From Lewinella sp050633125 (lineage in GTDB: Bacteria > Bacteroidota > Bacteroidia > Chitinophagales > Saprospiraceae), in contig NZ_JBOEFX010000122.1 of the NCBI RefSeq assembly GCF_050633125.1, positions 21,540 through 85,539 on the forward strand: a stretch of 64,000 bases of DNA. The letters are read 5' to 3'. Position numbers and translations under genes: made by a program. Each line of letters starts with the position of its first letter. Positions within the stretch are counted from its first letter, which is position 1. The notes below the pieces were generated by a model. That model saw nothing but the letters and a program-made list of their open reading frames with translations. It had not been told where the DNA came from and made no database searches. Shown here in pieces: positions 27,184 through 36,527 of this stretch.

Positions 27184-30100
27184 TTACTCTCCCCCATCAC
27201 CGTCTTTCTTCTTCCGGCGAAAAGGATTAAAATCCTTGATGTCTCCTTTTATTTTATCGACAGCGTCTTCTGCTTGCTCACGAATATTTGTGCCCGTAGC
27301 TGTAGAGTCTTTCGGTGTATTGGTGCCGGTCAGCTGATCACGAATGGATTGACCTGCTTGGTTCAATTGATTGGCGGCGGCATTCTTGATAGAATCAGCT
27401 AGTGCTGTTGCCTGCTGAGTAGCTTGGTCTTTCACTTGATTGACCTCATCTCTAACCTGATTCTTAGCAGCATCAACCTGCTCGTTCACCAGGGCTTTGG
27501 CTTCATCTTTAACAGCGTCAGCTACGGTTGCTTCACCATCTGCGCCCAGTAATTTGAATCCTACTTTAGGGTCAGTGATGTTCCCCGTAAGGGTAATTCG
27601 CACATTAAGATTTTCAGCGTCATTTACATTGACACCTAATTGATTCGCCTGCTTCAGTAAGTTACTTACTCCTTGGTTGATCGTATTCCCCAATTGGCTA
27701 CTCCCCAGTTTAGAACGTGGGATCACGGTATTAATCGCGTAATTCATTTCCTGGGTCAGGCTGTGAGTGCCTGAAATATTGAAGGGCAAATCTGCAACCT
27801 TAATATCAAAAGGTTCTACTTCAACAGTTCCTTTTTCAATGGTAAACCAGGTTTTCAACCGGTCGATATTGATGTTATCCTTAAGTTCAGAAATATCGAG
27901 GGCATTCCCGATGGCATTCAATGGCTTAAAGTTCAAGCCGCTGAGCGTACCATTCAGTGTTTCAAAAAGGCCTTCAGCATTGATAGACTCTAGCTTGGGC
28001 ATCATGTCCTCACCTAACTCACCCGACATAATCAAGCTACTGGAAAACTTGCCGTCTACCAATTTACCAATCGGGGCAAATGTAGCAAAGGTGTTAAAGG
28101 TGGAGAAACTTTCCTTAAAATCAAGCTTATCCAGATCAAATTTAAACTCATAGAAAGGCTTGGCAATATCCCGGGTGTCGTAAGCACCCGTAAACCCTAA
28201 ATTCCCACCCAAGGTGCGAGCAGAACCATCTTCTATCACTACTGTCTCATCAGCGATGGTCAACTTTCCTTTAAGGTCTTTAAGCTCCATATCCGTATAC
28301 TGCAAACGATCTACGGTTGCTCGAATGACCATATCGATATTTGCAGGAATAGGAATAACGCCATAAACTTCTTCTGCATCACCACTAGCAGCCTCCGTTG
28401 TTTCCGTTTCTTCCATGAAAGGATTTAGATCAAAAAACCCGGACTTCAAGGATAAATCTCCTCGAAGTACGCCGTCATTGAAGGCATAATCAAAAGCATC
28501 AAGGATAACCCCATTGCCACTGAAATCACTTTCTCCCAGCTTGGATTTTATTTGGCTTACCTCCATCCGATTCGGCTGAATACGACCTGTGACAGCAGCA
28601 TCTTTCAATTCATAAGCGTCATAGACAATCTTATTCGCCGTAGCATTGAGCTGAAAATCAAAACGATCAAATACTTCGGTCTCTTCTACTGGTTCACTCG
28701 CAGGAATAGCTGTTGTAGGTTCTTCTTCCGTCATCCACTCATCTACCAAAAAATAGTCGGTATGAGCAGTGAAGTTACCTCGCATGGTTTTTTCCGGAGA
28801 GATATAAGCCAAAAGGTTGTCGATGGAACCACTGGCACGAAGGTCGCTTTTTCCTAACTGCGCAGAGAAATCAGCAATTTTTACACTTTGCGGTGTAAAA
28901 GTCGCTTCCGTATTATTGATAACGATTGCTGGCATACCATCCGCTACATACTTCAAATCATTGATAGCAATAGAACCTGCCATCTTGACTTGGTCATAAG
29001 CCTCTCTTTCAATGGTAGAAAGCCGCGTTTGGATATCTACATTCGCAACAATACGGCCTGTCATTTCCTGGATACCTTCCATCGGGAAAGCTTTGGCCCA
29101 CTGGCCGAGGGCAATGATTCCATCAACATTGGCGTTCACATCAGGATCTGAAATAGGGGTTTTGACATTAAACTGCGCTGTAAATGGGTCTTTACCAATG
29201 GTGAGGGCAATTTTCTCTGCGTCAATCACCATTTGATCGAGGTCTGCACTTGGGCTATTTACATCTAAAAGCGCTTGGATATTACTGATTCCAAGCGGAA
29301 GATCAGGATATTTTACATTACCGTCTTTGACCTGGGTACGGATACGGAATGCCGGGTAAGTGGTTTCATTATAGGTACCTTTAACTAAGCCTTCAAGCGT
29401 AAAACTGCCATTGATGGCTACATCTTCATAGTCTTTGGTGTAGGCATTCGGGATTAGCGACCAAAGGGAGCGGAAGTCGCTACCCGGAGAGTTAAACGCC
29501 AAATCCAGAAGGATATCTTCTTCCAACAACTGCACCTGCCCTTCTGCATTCAACAGTAGCTCGTTCACTCTTAGCTGGTTGTCCTTCAATACGTAAAGGC
29601 TCTCATCCATATTGATATGAAAAATAGCATCCAAACCAAGGTTCGCATTCTTTAAGTAGGCAACTCCGCCCTGCTTAACACTCATGCTACCAATGGTCGT
29701 TTTGGTATCTAAATCATATTCCGTCAAGGTAAAATTCCCTTCGCCACTATGGTTAAGCCCTTCAATGGCTAAGTAGATATCACCTGCACGATCATCATAA
29801 ACTACTTTACCATCAGTAATACTATAGGATTGCAATGCGATTTCCAATGCACTGGCGGCTTCCGTCGTCTCTGCCGCTGGTTCTTCTTCTGTAGGAATAG
29901 CAATGTCATAATTAGCAGTACCATCAGCGAGTACGAGCACATTGACATTCGGCTGATCCAGGTTCACAGAACGAACAGAAAGCGGTTGTTCACCGAACAA
30001 CGACCAAATGTCGACAGTCACTCCGGCTTCTTTTGCCCCCAAAAAAGGAATATCGACAAACCGATCTTTTCCGATCAACGAAAAATCACTAAGCTGCAAT

Positions 30101-30297
30101 GTTAAATGGGGAAAAGAGCTGAAAAGAGAAACGTCAACTTCTGCAAAATCAGCAGTGGCGTTAATATTTTGGTTGATCTGTTCTTTGACCACGTCTACCA
30201 GCTCGTCCTTAAAGATAAATGGAACAGCGAATAGAACTCCGATCACCAAGACCAGGAAAATAAATAATATCAGGAATAAACGCTTGATAAATTTCAT
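27184..30297 (-). CDS. AsmA-family envelope protein with a long helical C-terminal tail
   Basis: 1037 residues from the ATG at 30297 (MKFIKRLFLILF). One N-terminal membrane helix (about 4-28) is followed by the AsmA-type start (FKDELVDVVKEQINQNINATADFAEVDVSLFSSFPHLTL). A long beta-rich region holds repeated AsmA-like strands, and an AsmA_2-like part is near 760-900 (LSGLNFKPLNAIGNALDI). The last 140 residues are unusual: amphipathic helices rich in Ala, Asp, Lys and Gln (DAVKDEAKALVNEQVDAAKNQ) and a basic end. AsmA-like proteins form hydrophobic grooves spanning the periplasm for lipid transport. The tail may be a coiled coil. Confidence 0.88.
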   Translation of the reverse strand: MKFIKRLFLILFIFLVLVIGVLFAVPFIFKDELVDVVKEQINQNINATADFAEVDVSLFSSFPHLTLQLSDFSLIGKDRFVDIPFLGAKEAGVTVDIWSLFGEQPLSVRSVNLDQPNVNVLVLADGTANYDIAIPTEEEPAAETTEAASALEIALQSYSITDGKVVYDDRAGDIYLAIEGLNHSGEGNFTLTEYDLDTKTTIGSMSVKQGGVAYLKNANLGLDAIFHINMDESLYVLKDNQLRVNELLLNAEGQVQLLEEDILLDLAFNSPGSDFRSLWSLIPNAYTKDYEDVAINGSFTLEGLVKGTYNETTYPAFRIRTQVKDGNVKYPDLPLGISNIQALLDVNSPSADLDQMVIDAEKIALTIGKDPFTAQFNVKTPISDPDVNANVDGIIALGQWAKAFPMEGIQEMTGRIVANVDIQTRLSTIEREAYDQVKMAGSIAINDLKYVADGMPAIVINNTEATFTPQSVKIADFSAQLGKSDLRASGSIDNLLAYISPEKTMRGNFTAHTDYFLVDEWMTEEEPTTAIPASEPVEETEVFDRFDFQLNATANKIVYDAYELKDAAVTGRIQPNRMEVSQIKSKLGESDFSGNGVILDAFDYAFNDGVLRGDLSLKSGFFDLNPFMEETETTEAASGDAEEVYGVIPIPANIDMVIRATVDRLQYTDMELKDLKGKLTIADETVVIEDGSARTLGGNLGFTGAYDTRDIAKPFYEFKFDLDKLDFKESFSTFNTFATFAPIGKLVDGKFSSSLIMSGELGEDMMPKLESINAEGLFETLNGTLSGLNFKPLNAIGNALDISELKDNINIDRLKTWFTIEKGTVEVEPFDIKVADLPFNISGTHSLTQEMNYAINTVIPRSKLGSSQLGNTINQGVSNLLKQANQLGVNVNDAENLNVRITLTGNITDPKVGFKLLGADGEATVADAVKDEAKALVNEQVDAAKNQVRDEVNQVKDQATQQATALADSIKNAAANQLNQAGQSIRDQLTGTNTPKDSTATGTNIREQAEDAVDKIKGDIKDFNPFRRKKKDGDGGE

Positions 30298-30326
30298 GCT
30301 TTGGTAGTTTGCTTTGGTACCGTCAG

Positions 30327-30409
30327 AGCTTGTTTGGTAGGGCACGATTTGCTTCGCAGCTACTTCTTGCTAGCCTCCAAGTGGCAATTGAGGCCCTACC
30401 AAACAAGCT
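30327..30409. repeat. 17-bp perfect inverted repeat upstream of the AsmA-like gene
   Basis: AGCTTGTTTGGTAGGGC (30327-30343) is matched exactly at 30393-30409, with a 49-base loop containing GCTTCGCAGCTACTTC, similar to the GCTTCGCGGCTACTTC inside palindromic element copy 2 (39597-39612). A -7 box on the minus strand (TAAATTTG, 30430-30423) would place the hairpin in the 5' leader of the AsmA-like mRNA. Confidence 0.65.
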
Positions 30410-30519
30410 TTCACTATAACGACAAATTTACGCGCTGAGTTTTAACAATGCACAATTTAGTTGTCTATTTCGTGGGAATAATAAAAAATCACAATTGTGC
30501 AGAGACTTAGAGGATACCA

Positions 30520-31743
30520 ATGTTCACTTTTAACTACCTTGTGGTAAATTATAAAAACGTTAGGAACATTTTGGCGAAGTATCAATTAGTAGAAGACCAA
30601 CGCGCAATGGACCGCTTCTATGCGGAATTAAAGGACGTTGACTGGATGTGTTTTGACACAGAATTTGTAGGTGAGAAAAGGTTTCGGACCCTGGTTTGTC
30701 TGATTCAGGTGACCAGCCCTACAGGTAATTATCTTTTAGACCCTTTACGGTTACCTAATCTCGACCCACTTTTAGAATTGATCAGTAACCCTGATATCCT
30801 AAAGATCACCCATGCAGGAGAAAATGACTATCGTTTGCTCTATCAGCAGCACGGTGTGTTGCCACGCAATATTTTTGACACCCAAATAGCGGCAGGTATG
30901 CTGGGGTACCACTACCCTAGTGGTCTTGGAAAAATTGTCAGTGGCGAACTCAGCATCAATCTCCGCAAAGGATATGCCGTCACCGATTGGGAAGCACGGC
31001 CTTTTAGCCAAAAACAATTGGATTATGCGCTAGAGGATGTCATTATCCTCGAACCACTGTGGCGCAAACTCACAGAGCGACTGAATACGAGTAATCGCCT
31101 GGATTGGGCTATTGAAGAGTGTAAACAACTAGAAACAGAAGAGTTTTACTACCAAGATCCTTACCACGAAGCATTAACCAGTAATTTGATCACCTCGCTC
31201 AAAACTAAAGATCAGGTATTTTTAATGAGGCTGTTTCAATGGCGGCGCGACGAGGCGGAAAGACGTGATGAATCAAAGAATAGGATTCTCCAAACCAAGC
31301 TGATCAGTCAGATTGTGAAAGCTATGCGAGGCGGCAAACAAGCGCTTAAAGAAAACCGCAGAATTCCTGACTTTATCTTCCGAAAGTACGCTGACCTTTG
31401 GACGAAAATGCACGAAGAGCCCGCTCGCGAGGAAGAACTAGCTGTCCTGAAACGCTTACCCAGTGCTCCTAACGAGGATGCCCGTGATGAGATTTTATTG
31501 GAGCTTCTTTACTTGCTCATGAAGTACCGTTGCCTTGATGATAATATCTCACACGCACTAGTGATGCCACGTAATGCGATCCGCAGAATGAAAAACGACC
31601 CCAAAATACTCAATAACATTCTGGGGAGTGGCTGGCGTAGAGAATTACTAGGTATGGAGTTTGTCGACTGGCTAAAGAATTATGACCACCTTGATCTATC
31701 CATCAGCGGTGGGCAAATTGGAATAGAAATGACGGATCGTTAA
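30520..31743 (+). CDS. rnd: Ribonuclease D-like 3'-5' exonuclease
   Basis: 407 residues. DEDD exonuclease motifs are CFDTEFVGE (Exo I, Asp and Glu near 46-48), THAGENDYRLL (Exo II Asp) and LDYALEDVIIL (Exo III, YxxxD). HRDC-like helical regions follow (VFLMRLFQWRRDEAERRDE), as in RNase D, which trims tRNA and small RNA 3' ends. The length is close to the usual 370-400. The first 20 residues are extra relative to the expected start; a later start is possible. Confidence 0.92.
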   Translation: MFTFNYLVVNYKNVRNILAKYQLVEDQRAMDRFYAELKDVDWMCFDTEFVGEKRFRTLVCLIQVTSPTGNYLLDPLRLPNLDPLLELISNPDILKITHAGENDYRLLYQQHGVLPRNIFDTQIAAGMLGYHYPSGLGKIVSGELSINLRKGYAVTDWEARPFSQKQLDYALEDVIILEPLWRKLTERLNTSNRLDWAIEECKQLETEEFYYQDPYHEALTSNLITSLKTKDQVFLMRLFQWRRDEAERRDESKNRILQTKLISQIVKAMRGGKQALKENRRIPDFIFRKYADLWTKMHEEPAREEELAVLKRLPSAPNEDARDEILLELLYLLMKYRCLDDNISHALVMPRNAIRRMKNDPKILNNILGSGWRRELLGMEFVDWLKNYDHLDLSISGGQIGIEMTDR

Positions 31744-31887
31744 GCGCTTGTTCCCAAAATTATCGAACAAACGCTAAGCAAAAGTGAAGGTAATGGTGTT
31801 ATAAGAGCATGTTTGGATTATCGACCAAGCAAAAGCTTGGTATTCGAGAGTGTCTAGCCAATTTACTCACTGGAATAAGCTTACTTT

Positions 31888-32823
31888 ATGATCCCTTCAA
31901 ATTCCAACTTACTTATAGTTCTGCTTGCTATTTTTTCTTTTAGCTGCGAAGAAGAATTTATTCCTGACATCATCGAAGCAGAAGATCAATTGGTTGTAGA
32001 GGGATATATCGAAGCCGGTGATCGCCCTACCCCACCCTACGTTTTTTTAACAAGAAGCTTCCCTTTTTTCAGTAAACTGAGCCAAGACGATCTTAACAAT
32101 GCTTTTGTCAGGGATGCCGAAGTGACTGTTTATGATGGCGAACAGACCGTCACACTTACGGAACTCTGCCTAGACGATGTTCCAGAAGAATTTCGAGAAC
32201 AAGCGGCAGATTTATTAGGCGTATCCCTAGACAGTTTGGGCTTTAACTTCTGCGTCTATCTGGATTTGAGTTTGCAAATGATGGGTGAAGAAGGAAAAAC
32301 TTACGAGCTTACAATAAAAGCAGGAGACGAAACCATTACAGCAACTACAACCATCCCTTTGGCTATACCTCTCGACTCCTTGTATTTTGTTCCTCCTCCT
32401 GGAGAACCCAATGACACCTTGGCGCAACTACGGGTAATCGTTAATGATCCTCCTTCCACGCCTAACTATTATCGCTATTTCACCAGGGAAGGAGAAGGGC
32501 CTTACCTGCGGCCATTTGCTTCTGTTACAGACGACCTGCTCTTTGAAGGGCAGACATTTGAACTTCCACTAGCAAAAGCAGAAGATTTAAATACCGAATT
32601 CGAACAAGAGACTTACGGCCTCTTTCGCTTAGGGGCAGCAGCCTCCATAAAGTGGATGACGCTGGATGAAGACCAGTTTAACTTCTGGAATACACTTGAA
32701 TTCAGTCGAGCCAACCAAGGGCCATTTTCGTCTTATACACGTATTCAACACAACGTAGAAGGCGGATTAGGGATTTGGGGCGGGATTGCTGCTCGCTATT
32801 ATGACCTTACGGTTGAATATTAA
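31888..32823 (+). CDS. DUF4249 lipoprotein
   Basis: 311 residues. A short lipoprotein signal ends in FSC (Cys20); EEEFIPDIIEAEDQLVVEGYIE is the standard DUF4249 start. Members are usually encoded directly after a TonB receptor whose periplasmic or surface partner they are. Here no receptor is adjacent, which is unusual. The C-terminus ends WGGIAARYYDLTVEY, typical of the family. Role unknown. Confidence 0.85.
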   Translation: MIPSNSNLLIVLLAIFSFSCEEEFIPDIIEAEDQLVVEGYIEAGDRPTPPYVFLTRSFPFFSKLSQDDLNNAFVRDAEVTVYDGEQTVTLTELCLDDVPEEFREQAADLLGVSLDSLGFNFCVYLDLSLQMMGEEGKTYELTIKAGDETITATTTIPLAIPLDSLYFVPPPGEPNDTLAQLRVIVNDPPSTPNYYRYFTREGEGPYLRPFASVTDDLLFEGQTFELPLAKAEDLNTEFEQETYGLFRLGAAASIKWMTLDEDQFNFWNTLEFSRANQGPFSSYTRIQHNVEGGLGIWGGIAARYYDLTVEY

Positions 32824-32894
32824 CCTTTATTGGTGAGGATAAGCTGTTCGCTAAAAATAATACAGGAATCAGCCCCTATGCAATCTTGATATTG

Positions 32895-32902
32895 TAGCTT
32901 TG
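32895..32902 (+). promoter_or_regulatory. -7 box upstream of gldC
   Basis: TAGCTTTG fits TAnnTTTG and lies 26 bases before the gldC ATG. No good -33 element is seen. Confidence 0.55.
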
Positions 32903-32927
32903 CGCAAAATTAATTTGAACAAGAATA

Positions 32928-33278
32928 ATGGATAAGAAAGTAATACAAACCAGCGACATCAATATTAAGATTGGACTGAATGAGGAAAAGTTACCTGTTC
33001 GCATCGACTGGGAAGCATCAGACAATCCTAATGGCAAACAAGTCTCCAAGGCTATGTTGCTGGCGTTCTTTGACGAAGAAACCAAGGATACCCTCAAAAT
33101 TGACCTCTGGACAACAGAGATGCAAGTAATGGAAATGGATCGTTTCTTTTTCCAAACGCTTAGAGGAATGGCTGACACCTACTATAAAGCCACACAAAAT
33201 GCTGAGATGGCTACCTCCATGCAGCAGTTTGTACATTTTTTTGGTGAAAAGACCGGCATCATCAAGCCAGGACAATAA
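32928..33278 (+). CDS. gldC: Gliding motility protein GldC
   Basis: 116 residues, the normal size. The pattern INIKIGLNEEKLPVRIDWEASD, SKAMLLAFFDEETKDTLKIDLWT, MDRFFFQTLRGMADTYYKAT and the FGEKTGI end match GldC of Flavobacterium. GldC is a small cytoplasmic protein associated with GldB and linked to gliding and T9SS in Bacteroidota. No other gld gene is nearby. Several T9SS substrates in this window fit a T9SS-positive organism. Confidence 0.93.
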   Translation: MDKKVIQTSDINIKIGLNEEKLPVRIDWEASDNPNGKQVSKAMLLAFFDEETKDTLKIDLWTTEMQVMEMDRFFFQTLRGMADTYYKATQNAEMATSMQQFVHFFGEKTGIIKPGQ

Positions 33279-33373
33279 TAGGCAAGGAATTGGTAATCAT
33301 CTGCTTGCATTTCCATACTTGCAATAGCAAATGAAAAGAGAACAAAAGTATAAACTTATTTTCTCTCTTAGAT

Positions 33374-33404
33374 TTGTTCATAAGCTGCAATTTAGGTAGC
33401 TTTG
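33374..33404 (+). promoter_or_regulatory. Promoter of the SRP RNA gene
   Basis: TTG (33374-33376) and TAGCTTTG (33397-33404) are separated by 20 bases, fitting the Bacteroidota -33/-7 promoter. The predicted start falls at about 33410, the first base of the SRP RNA closing stem. Confidence 0.8.
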
Positions 33405-33409
33405 CCCTC

Positions 33410-33500
33410 GGTGGGCGGCATAGGGCCAGCTCCCTTTAATCCCCCAGGGCGGAAACGCAGCAAGGGTACGAGGTTGTAGCGGTTCGTATGTTTGCTCACC
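33410..33500 (+). ncRNA. ffs: Signal recognition particle RNA (4.5S-type)
   Basis: The core CAGGGCGGAAACGCAGCAAG (from 33445) has the GGAA tetraloop and the AGCA side of the conserved domain IV that binds Ffh. The ends GGUGGGC (33410-33416) and GCUCACC (33494-33500) form the closing stem, and the rest folds as one long hairpin of about 91 nt, the small bacterial form. A consensus promoter sits directly upstream and a U-rich stretch downstream. With Ffh this RNA targets membrane proteins to the translocon. Confidence 0.88.
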
Positions 33501-33570
33501 ACCTTTCTTTTTCGGAGCCTTTTTCTTTTCAAAAGGTTTCATTCCAACCCCACCAAGTCTATAATTGAGT

Positions 33571-34227
33571 ATGAAGTTTTTTATCGACACGGCAAATCTT
33601 GACCACATTAAGGAAGCCAAGGCATTGGGCATACTGGATGGTGTAACTACCAACCCTTCCCTAATGGCTAAGGAAGGAATTACCGGAAAAGATAATATCC
33701 TTAAGCATTACGCTGCTATTGCAGAAACAGTGGATGGTGATGTCAGTGCGGAGGTTATTTCTACCGATTTCGCTGGCATGGTCGAAGAAGCAAAGGTGCT
33801 TACTGAAATTGCAAATAACATCGTGGTTAAAATCCCGATGATTATGGATGGGATTAAAGCATTAAGCTGGTGTTCTGAGCATGGTATTGCTACCAACTGT
33901 ACACTGGTATTTAGTGGTGCTCAGGCAATTCTTGCTGCGAAAGCAGGTGCTACTTATGTTTCTCCCTTCATTGGCCGCATTGACGATATCAACTGGGAAG
34001 GAATGGATCTTATCAAGCAAATTGCCGAGATTTATGCTATCCAAGGTTTTGATACAGAGATTCTGGCTGCTTCTATCCGCACCTCTAAGCACATCGTTGA
34101 TGCTGCTATTTCTGGTGCAGATGTGGTAACTTGTCCACTGGATTCTTACCTTGGTATGCTCAAGCATCCATTGACAGATATAGGATTAGAAAAATTCTTA
34201 GCGGATTACCGCAAAGGCAATAGCTAA
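33571..34227 (+). CDS. Transaldolase (MipB/TalC short type)
   Basis: 218 residues from the ATG at 33571 (TTG at 33565 rejected). FFIDTANLDHIKEA, GVTTNPSLMAKEG, VVKIPM with the Schiff-base Lys, TNCTLVFSGAQA and SPFIGRIDDI are the motifs of the short transaldolase/fructose-6-phosphate aldolase group. It acts in the non-oxidative pentose phosphate pathway. Whether it is transaldolase or F6P aldolase cannot be decided by eye. Confidence 0.93.
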   Translation: MKFFIDTANLDHIKEAKALGILDGVTTNPSLMAKEGITGKDNILKHYAAIAETVDGDVSAEVISTDFAGMVEEAKVLTEIANNIVVKIPMIMDGIKALSWCSEHGIATNCTLVFSGAQAILAAKAGATYVSPFIGRIDDINWEGMDLIKQIAEIYAIQGFDTEILAASIRTSKHIVDAAISGADVVTCPLDSYLGMLKHPLTDIGLEKFLADYRKGNS

Positions 34228-34337
34228 ATCAAGCATTGCGAACAATATAAGCCTGATACATTTCAGGGTGTTTGCCGATACGATAAGCCATCGGTATAGC
34301 ATAAATAAAGAGGCTATCTATTTTACATACCATTTTG

Positions 34338-34367
34338 AAGGGGAAGTTTTACTTCCCCTTTTTTTAT
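34338..34367. terminator. Bidirectional terminator between transaldolase and trmH
   Basis: AAGGGGAAGT (34338-34347) pairs with ACTTCCCCTT (34351-34360), followed by T7. It serves the + strand transaldolase gene and, with A-rich flanks, could also end the convergent trmH transcript. Confidence 0.85.
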
Positions 34368-34371
34368 TTTC

Positions 34372-35016
34372 CTAATCCAGGCGCTTAACTTTCTTCCCTT
34401 TCATTTGCTGCTCATGCCGCTGGACATAGTCCTCAAAGATCGCCTCTTGCTGCGCTGAAGGCGTGGGATTGTTTTCGCCATAATAGCCTGCTGCCAGCCT
34501 TTGGCGTAAGCCTTCAAAGACACTTACTGCGCAAGCCACAGAGATGTTCAAGCTTTGAACCATGCCCATCTGGGGAATTAGAAAGTTCCCGTCAACGTGG
34601 CTAAGTGCTTCTTCACTCACGCCATCATGCTCGTTGCCAAAAAGGAGAGCTACCGAATCGGTAAGGTTTAAGTCGTGTAAAGAAACGGCATCCTTGGCCA
34701 TGTGGGTAGCATAGATAAAGTCGTAATTGGCTCTGACTGCGGCGAAGCAGTTTTCCAACTGGGTGTAGTAATGAACATCCAGCCACTTGCGCGAACCGGC
34801 AGAACTCTTTTTCCCTAGCGTAATGTATTCCTCCTGAAGATGCTCCTCCGTATAAAGAATATAGAGGTCAGAAATGCCTACTGCCTCACAACTACGCATA
34901 ACTGCGCTGATGTTGTGAGGATCATGGACATTCTCAAGAATAACAGTGAAATTCTTCTGCCGCCGGTAAGCTACTTCCCGCAATCGGGCTCGGCGTTGCT
35001 CCGTCATGGGCGCCAT
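34372..35016 (-). CDS. trmH: TrmH-family tRNA 2'-O-methyltransferase
   Basis: 214 residues. The SPOUT methyltransferase motifs are VILENVHDPHNISAVMRSCEA (motif 1), LLFGNEHDGVSEEAL (motif 2) and IPQMGMVQSLNISVACAV (motif 3). The best fit is TrmH, which methylates G18 in the tRNA D-loop. The C-terminus is basic (KGKKVKRLD). It starts 2 bases after the stop of the upstream lipoprotein gene, so it is cotranscribed with guaA and that gene. Confidence 0.92.
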   Translation of the reverse strand: MAPMTEQRRARLREVAYRRQKNFTVILENVHDPHNISAVMRSCEAVGISDLYILYTEEHLQEEYITLGKKSSAGSRKWLDVHYYTQLENCFAAVRANYDFIYATHMAKDAVSLHDLNLTDSVALLFGNEHDGVSEEALSHVDGNFLIPQMGMVQSLNISVACAVSVFEGLRQRLAAGYYGENNPTPSAQQEAIFEDYVQRHEQQMKGKKVKRLD

Positions 35017-35018
35017 CT

Positions 35019-36527
35019 CTATTCGGCTTTGGTGAATCGGTAATTCTGAAAACGAAGGATATTCACATACTTATTCTCCCAGCGCTCTACCTGAGGGAAT
35101 TCCATTCCACCGGTAGTTGTAGGAGTGATTATCCGTTGGAAATCAAAATTAGTATGCAATAATTGCTCTGGGTTTTGCTCCAGCTGTAGTTGGAACTTAG
35201 TGCCAAAACGATTGATCATTCTACCAAAATAGCGAGAGACATCGTAACCGACAAAAGCTTCTTCCAGTGGTATTTCACCATAACGCTCATAGTAGCGCCG
35301 CTTGAAGGCACGAATTTCAGGATTAAGCTCATCAAGAAAAACGCTGCTACTCACATGAACATTCAGCTTTTCGTAATAATCAAAATCAATCCGTTCGTAA
35401 TCCATCCACTGTGGCATACCATAAACCTTAACCGTTTGGTACTGACCGCGATCTAAATCCAGCTTGCGTAGGAAGTTATAGATAAACGTTTCTTTTGTCC
35501 AGGAAGGAACAATAAAGACGGTCTCCCGATCAAAGCTGAACCAAGGCTTAAGGTCAATAGACTGCATATCCAGCTTAGTGGTATCAATCGTTAGTCGCTT
35601 TAGCGGCTCTGTATTCTCGAGTCCGTTTAGGCGTTCGTATTCGCGCTGAAAATAATCAAAGCGCATTGTTTCGCCCGGAACATCCATTCCTACTAAAACA
35701 ATCTGATCATGCTTGTAAGTAGCCAACACGTGCTGCATAATCGCCTGACAATGAGACTCAAGCGTTGGCTTTACCTGCACATAATTTGGATTCTGTGACG
35801 ATACTGAACTAGATGCAGAATGAGGCGATACCAATACCCCCCCCGTACTCCGTACTTTGTTAGCTAATATCGCTGTATTAGAACGCAGATATGGCCCTAT
35901 GACCAAATGGGATTCATTAAGTTCACGATTGGTACGAGCTAAGTTGTTTACCTGTGTCTCGCTCGCTTTAGAGTCCATAACGGTAACATTCAATGCTACT
36001 CCTTCGTCGGAGAGTTCATCAAATGCCATTTCCATACCATTGTAAAATTGCAGCGCCCAAGTGGAGTTTGGTGCAATTTGCTTATCAATGCTATTGTACC
36101 TGTCCGACAGGAAAGGTAAAATCACGGAAACATTGTAGGAGCTCAACAATTGAGAGTTCCCCTCTCCTACTCCAATAGGATTTACGGGGTTCCCACCCGG
36201 GCCAGGAGCCACAGGTGCAGAAGTAGAATAAATGGGAGGCTCAATGGAAGAAGGAATATCACGCCAGATGATGGTATCCATCGGGTCGGTAGGCGCATTT
36301 TCTACCAATACATAAGTGCCGGTCGCTGGATCATAAACCCGACGTCCCTGGATAGGATCCAGTTCTTCTTTCCCATCTTTAGGGTCAGTATTATTTCCTT
36401 GTGAAATTGGCTTAAAAAGCTCACAGGAACTAAACAGGACAATGGCAATTATGCCAATAACGGTCAGCAAAAACTGACTGATTTTATTCCCACTCAATGG
36501 TTGCTGGTGGCTTTGTACTGATATCAT
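35019..36527 (-). CDS. Periplasmic-binding-protein-like lipoprotein (Peripla_BP_6 type)
   Basis: 502 residues from the ATG at 36527 (a further ATG at 36569 would overlap guaA more). Lipoprotein signal with lipobox LFSSC, a proline-rich linker to about residue 105, then a type I periplasmic binding fold (VSVILPFLSDRYN, ALQFYNGMEMAFDEL, LVIGPYLRSNTAILANKV, VLVSPHSASSS). The start lies inside the 3' end of guaA (44-base overlap), so translation is coupled. Not an obvious transporter component since no permease is near; possibly an LpoA-like envelope factor. Confidence 0.8.
   Translation of the reverse strand: MISVQSHQQPLSGNKISQFLLTVIGIIAIVLFSSCELFKPISQGNNTDPKDGKEELDPIQGRRVYDPATGTYVLVENAPTDPMDTIIWRDIPSSIEPPIYSTSAPVAPGPGGNPVNPIGVGEGNSQLLSSYNVSVILPFLSDRYNSIDKQIAPNSTWALQFYNGMEMAFDELSDEGVALNVTVMDSKASETQVNNLARTNRELNESHLVIGPYLRSNTAILANKVRSTGGVLVSPHSASSSVSSQNPNYVQVKPTLESHCQAIMQHVLATYKHDQIVLVGMDVPGETMRFDYFQREYERLNGLENTEPLKRLTIDTTKLDMQSIDLKPWFSFDRETVFIVPSWTKETFIYNFLRKLDLDRGQYQTVKVYGMPQWMDYERIDFDYYEKLNVHVSSSVFLDELNPEIRAFKRRYYERYGEIPLEEAFVGYDVSRYFGRMINRFGTKFQLQLEQNPEQLLHTNFDFQRIITPTTTGGMEFPQVERWENKYVNILRFQNYRFTKAE

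Noticed and set aside
27034..27402. Open frame of 122 codons on the + strand
   Set aside because: It lies largely antisense to the AsmA-like gene, has no family features and a composition expected of a shadow frame.
31824..31841. ACCAAGC/GCTTGGT hairpin after RNase D
   Set aside because: Short stem with no T tract; too weak to call a terminator.
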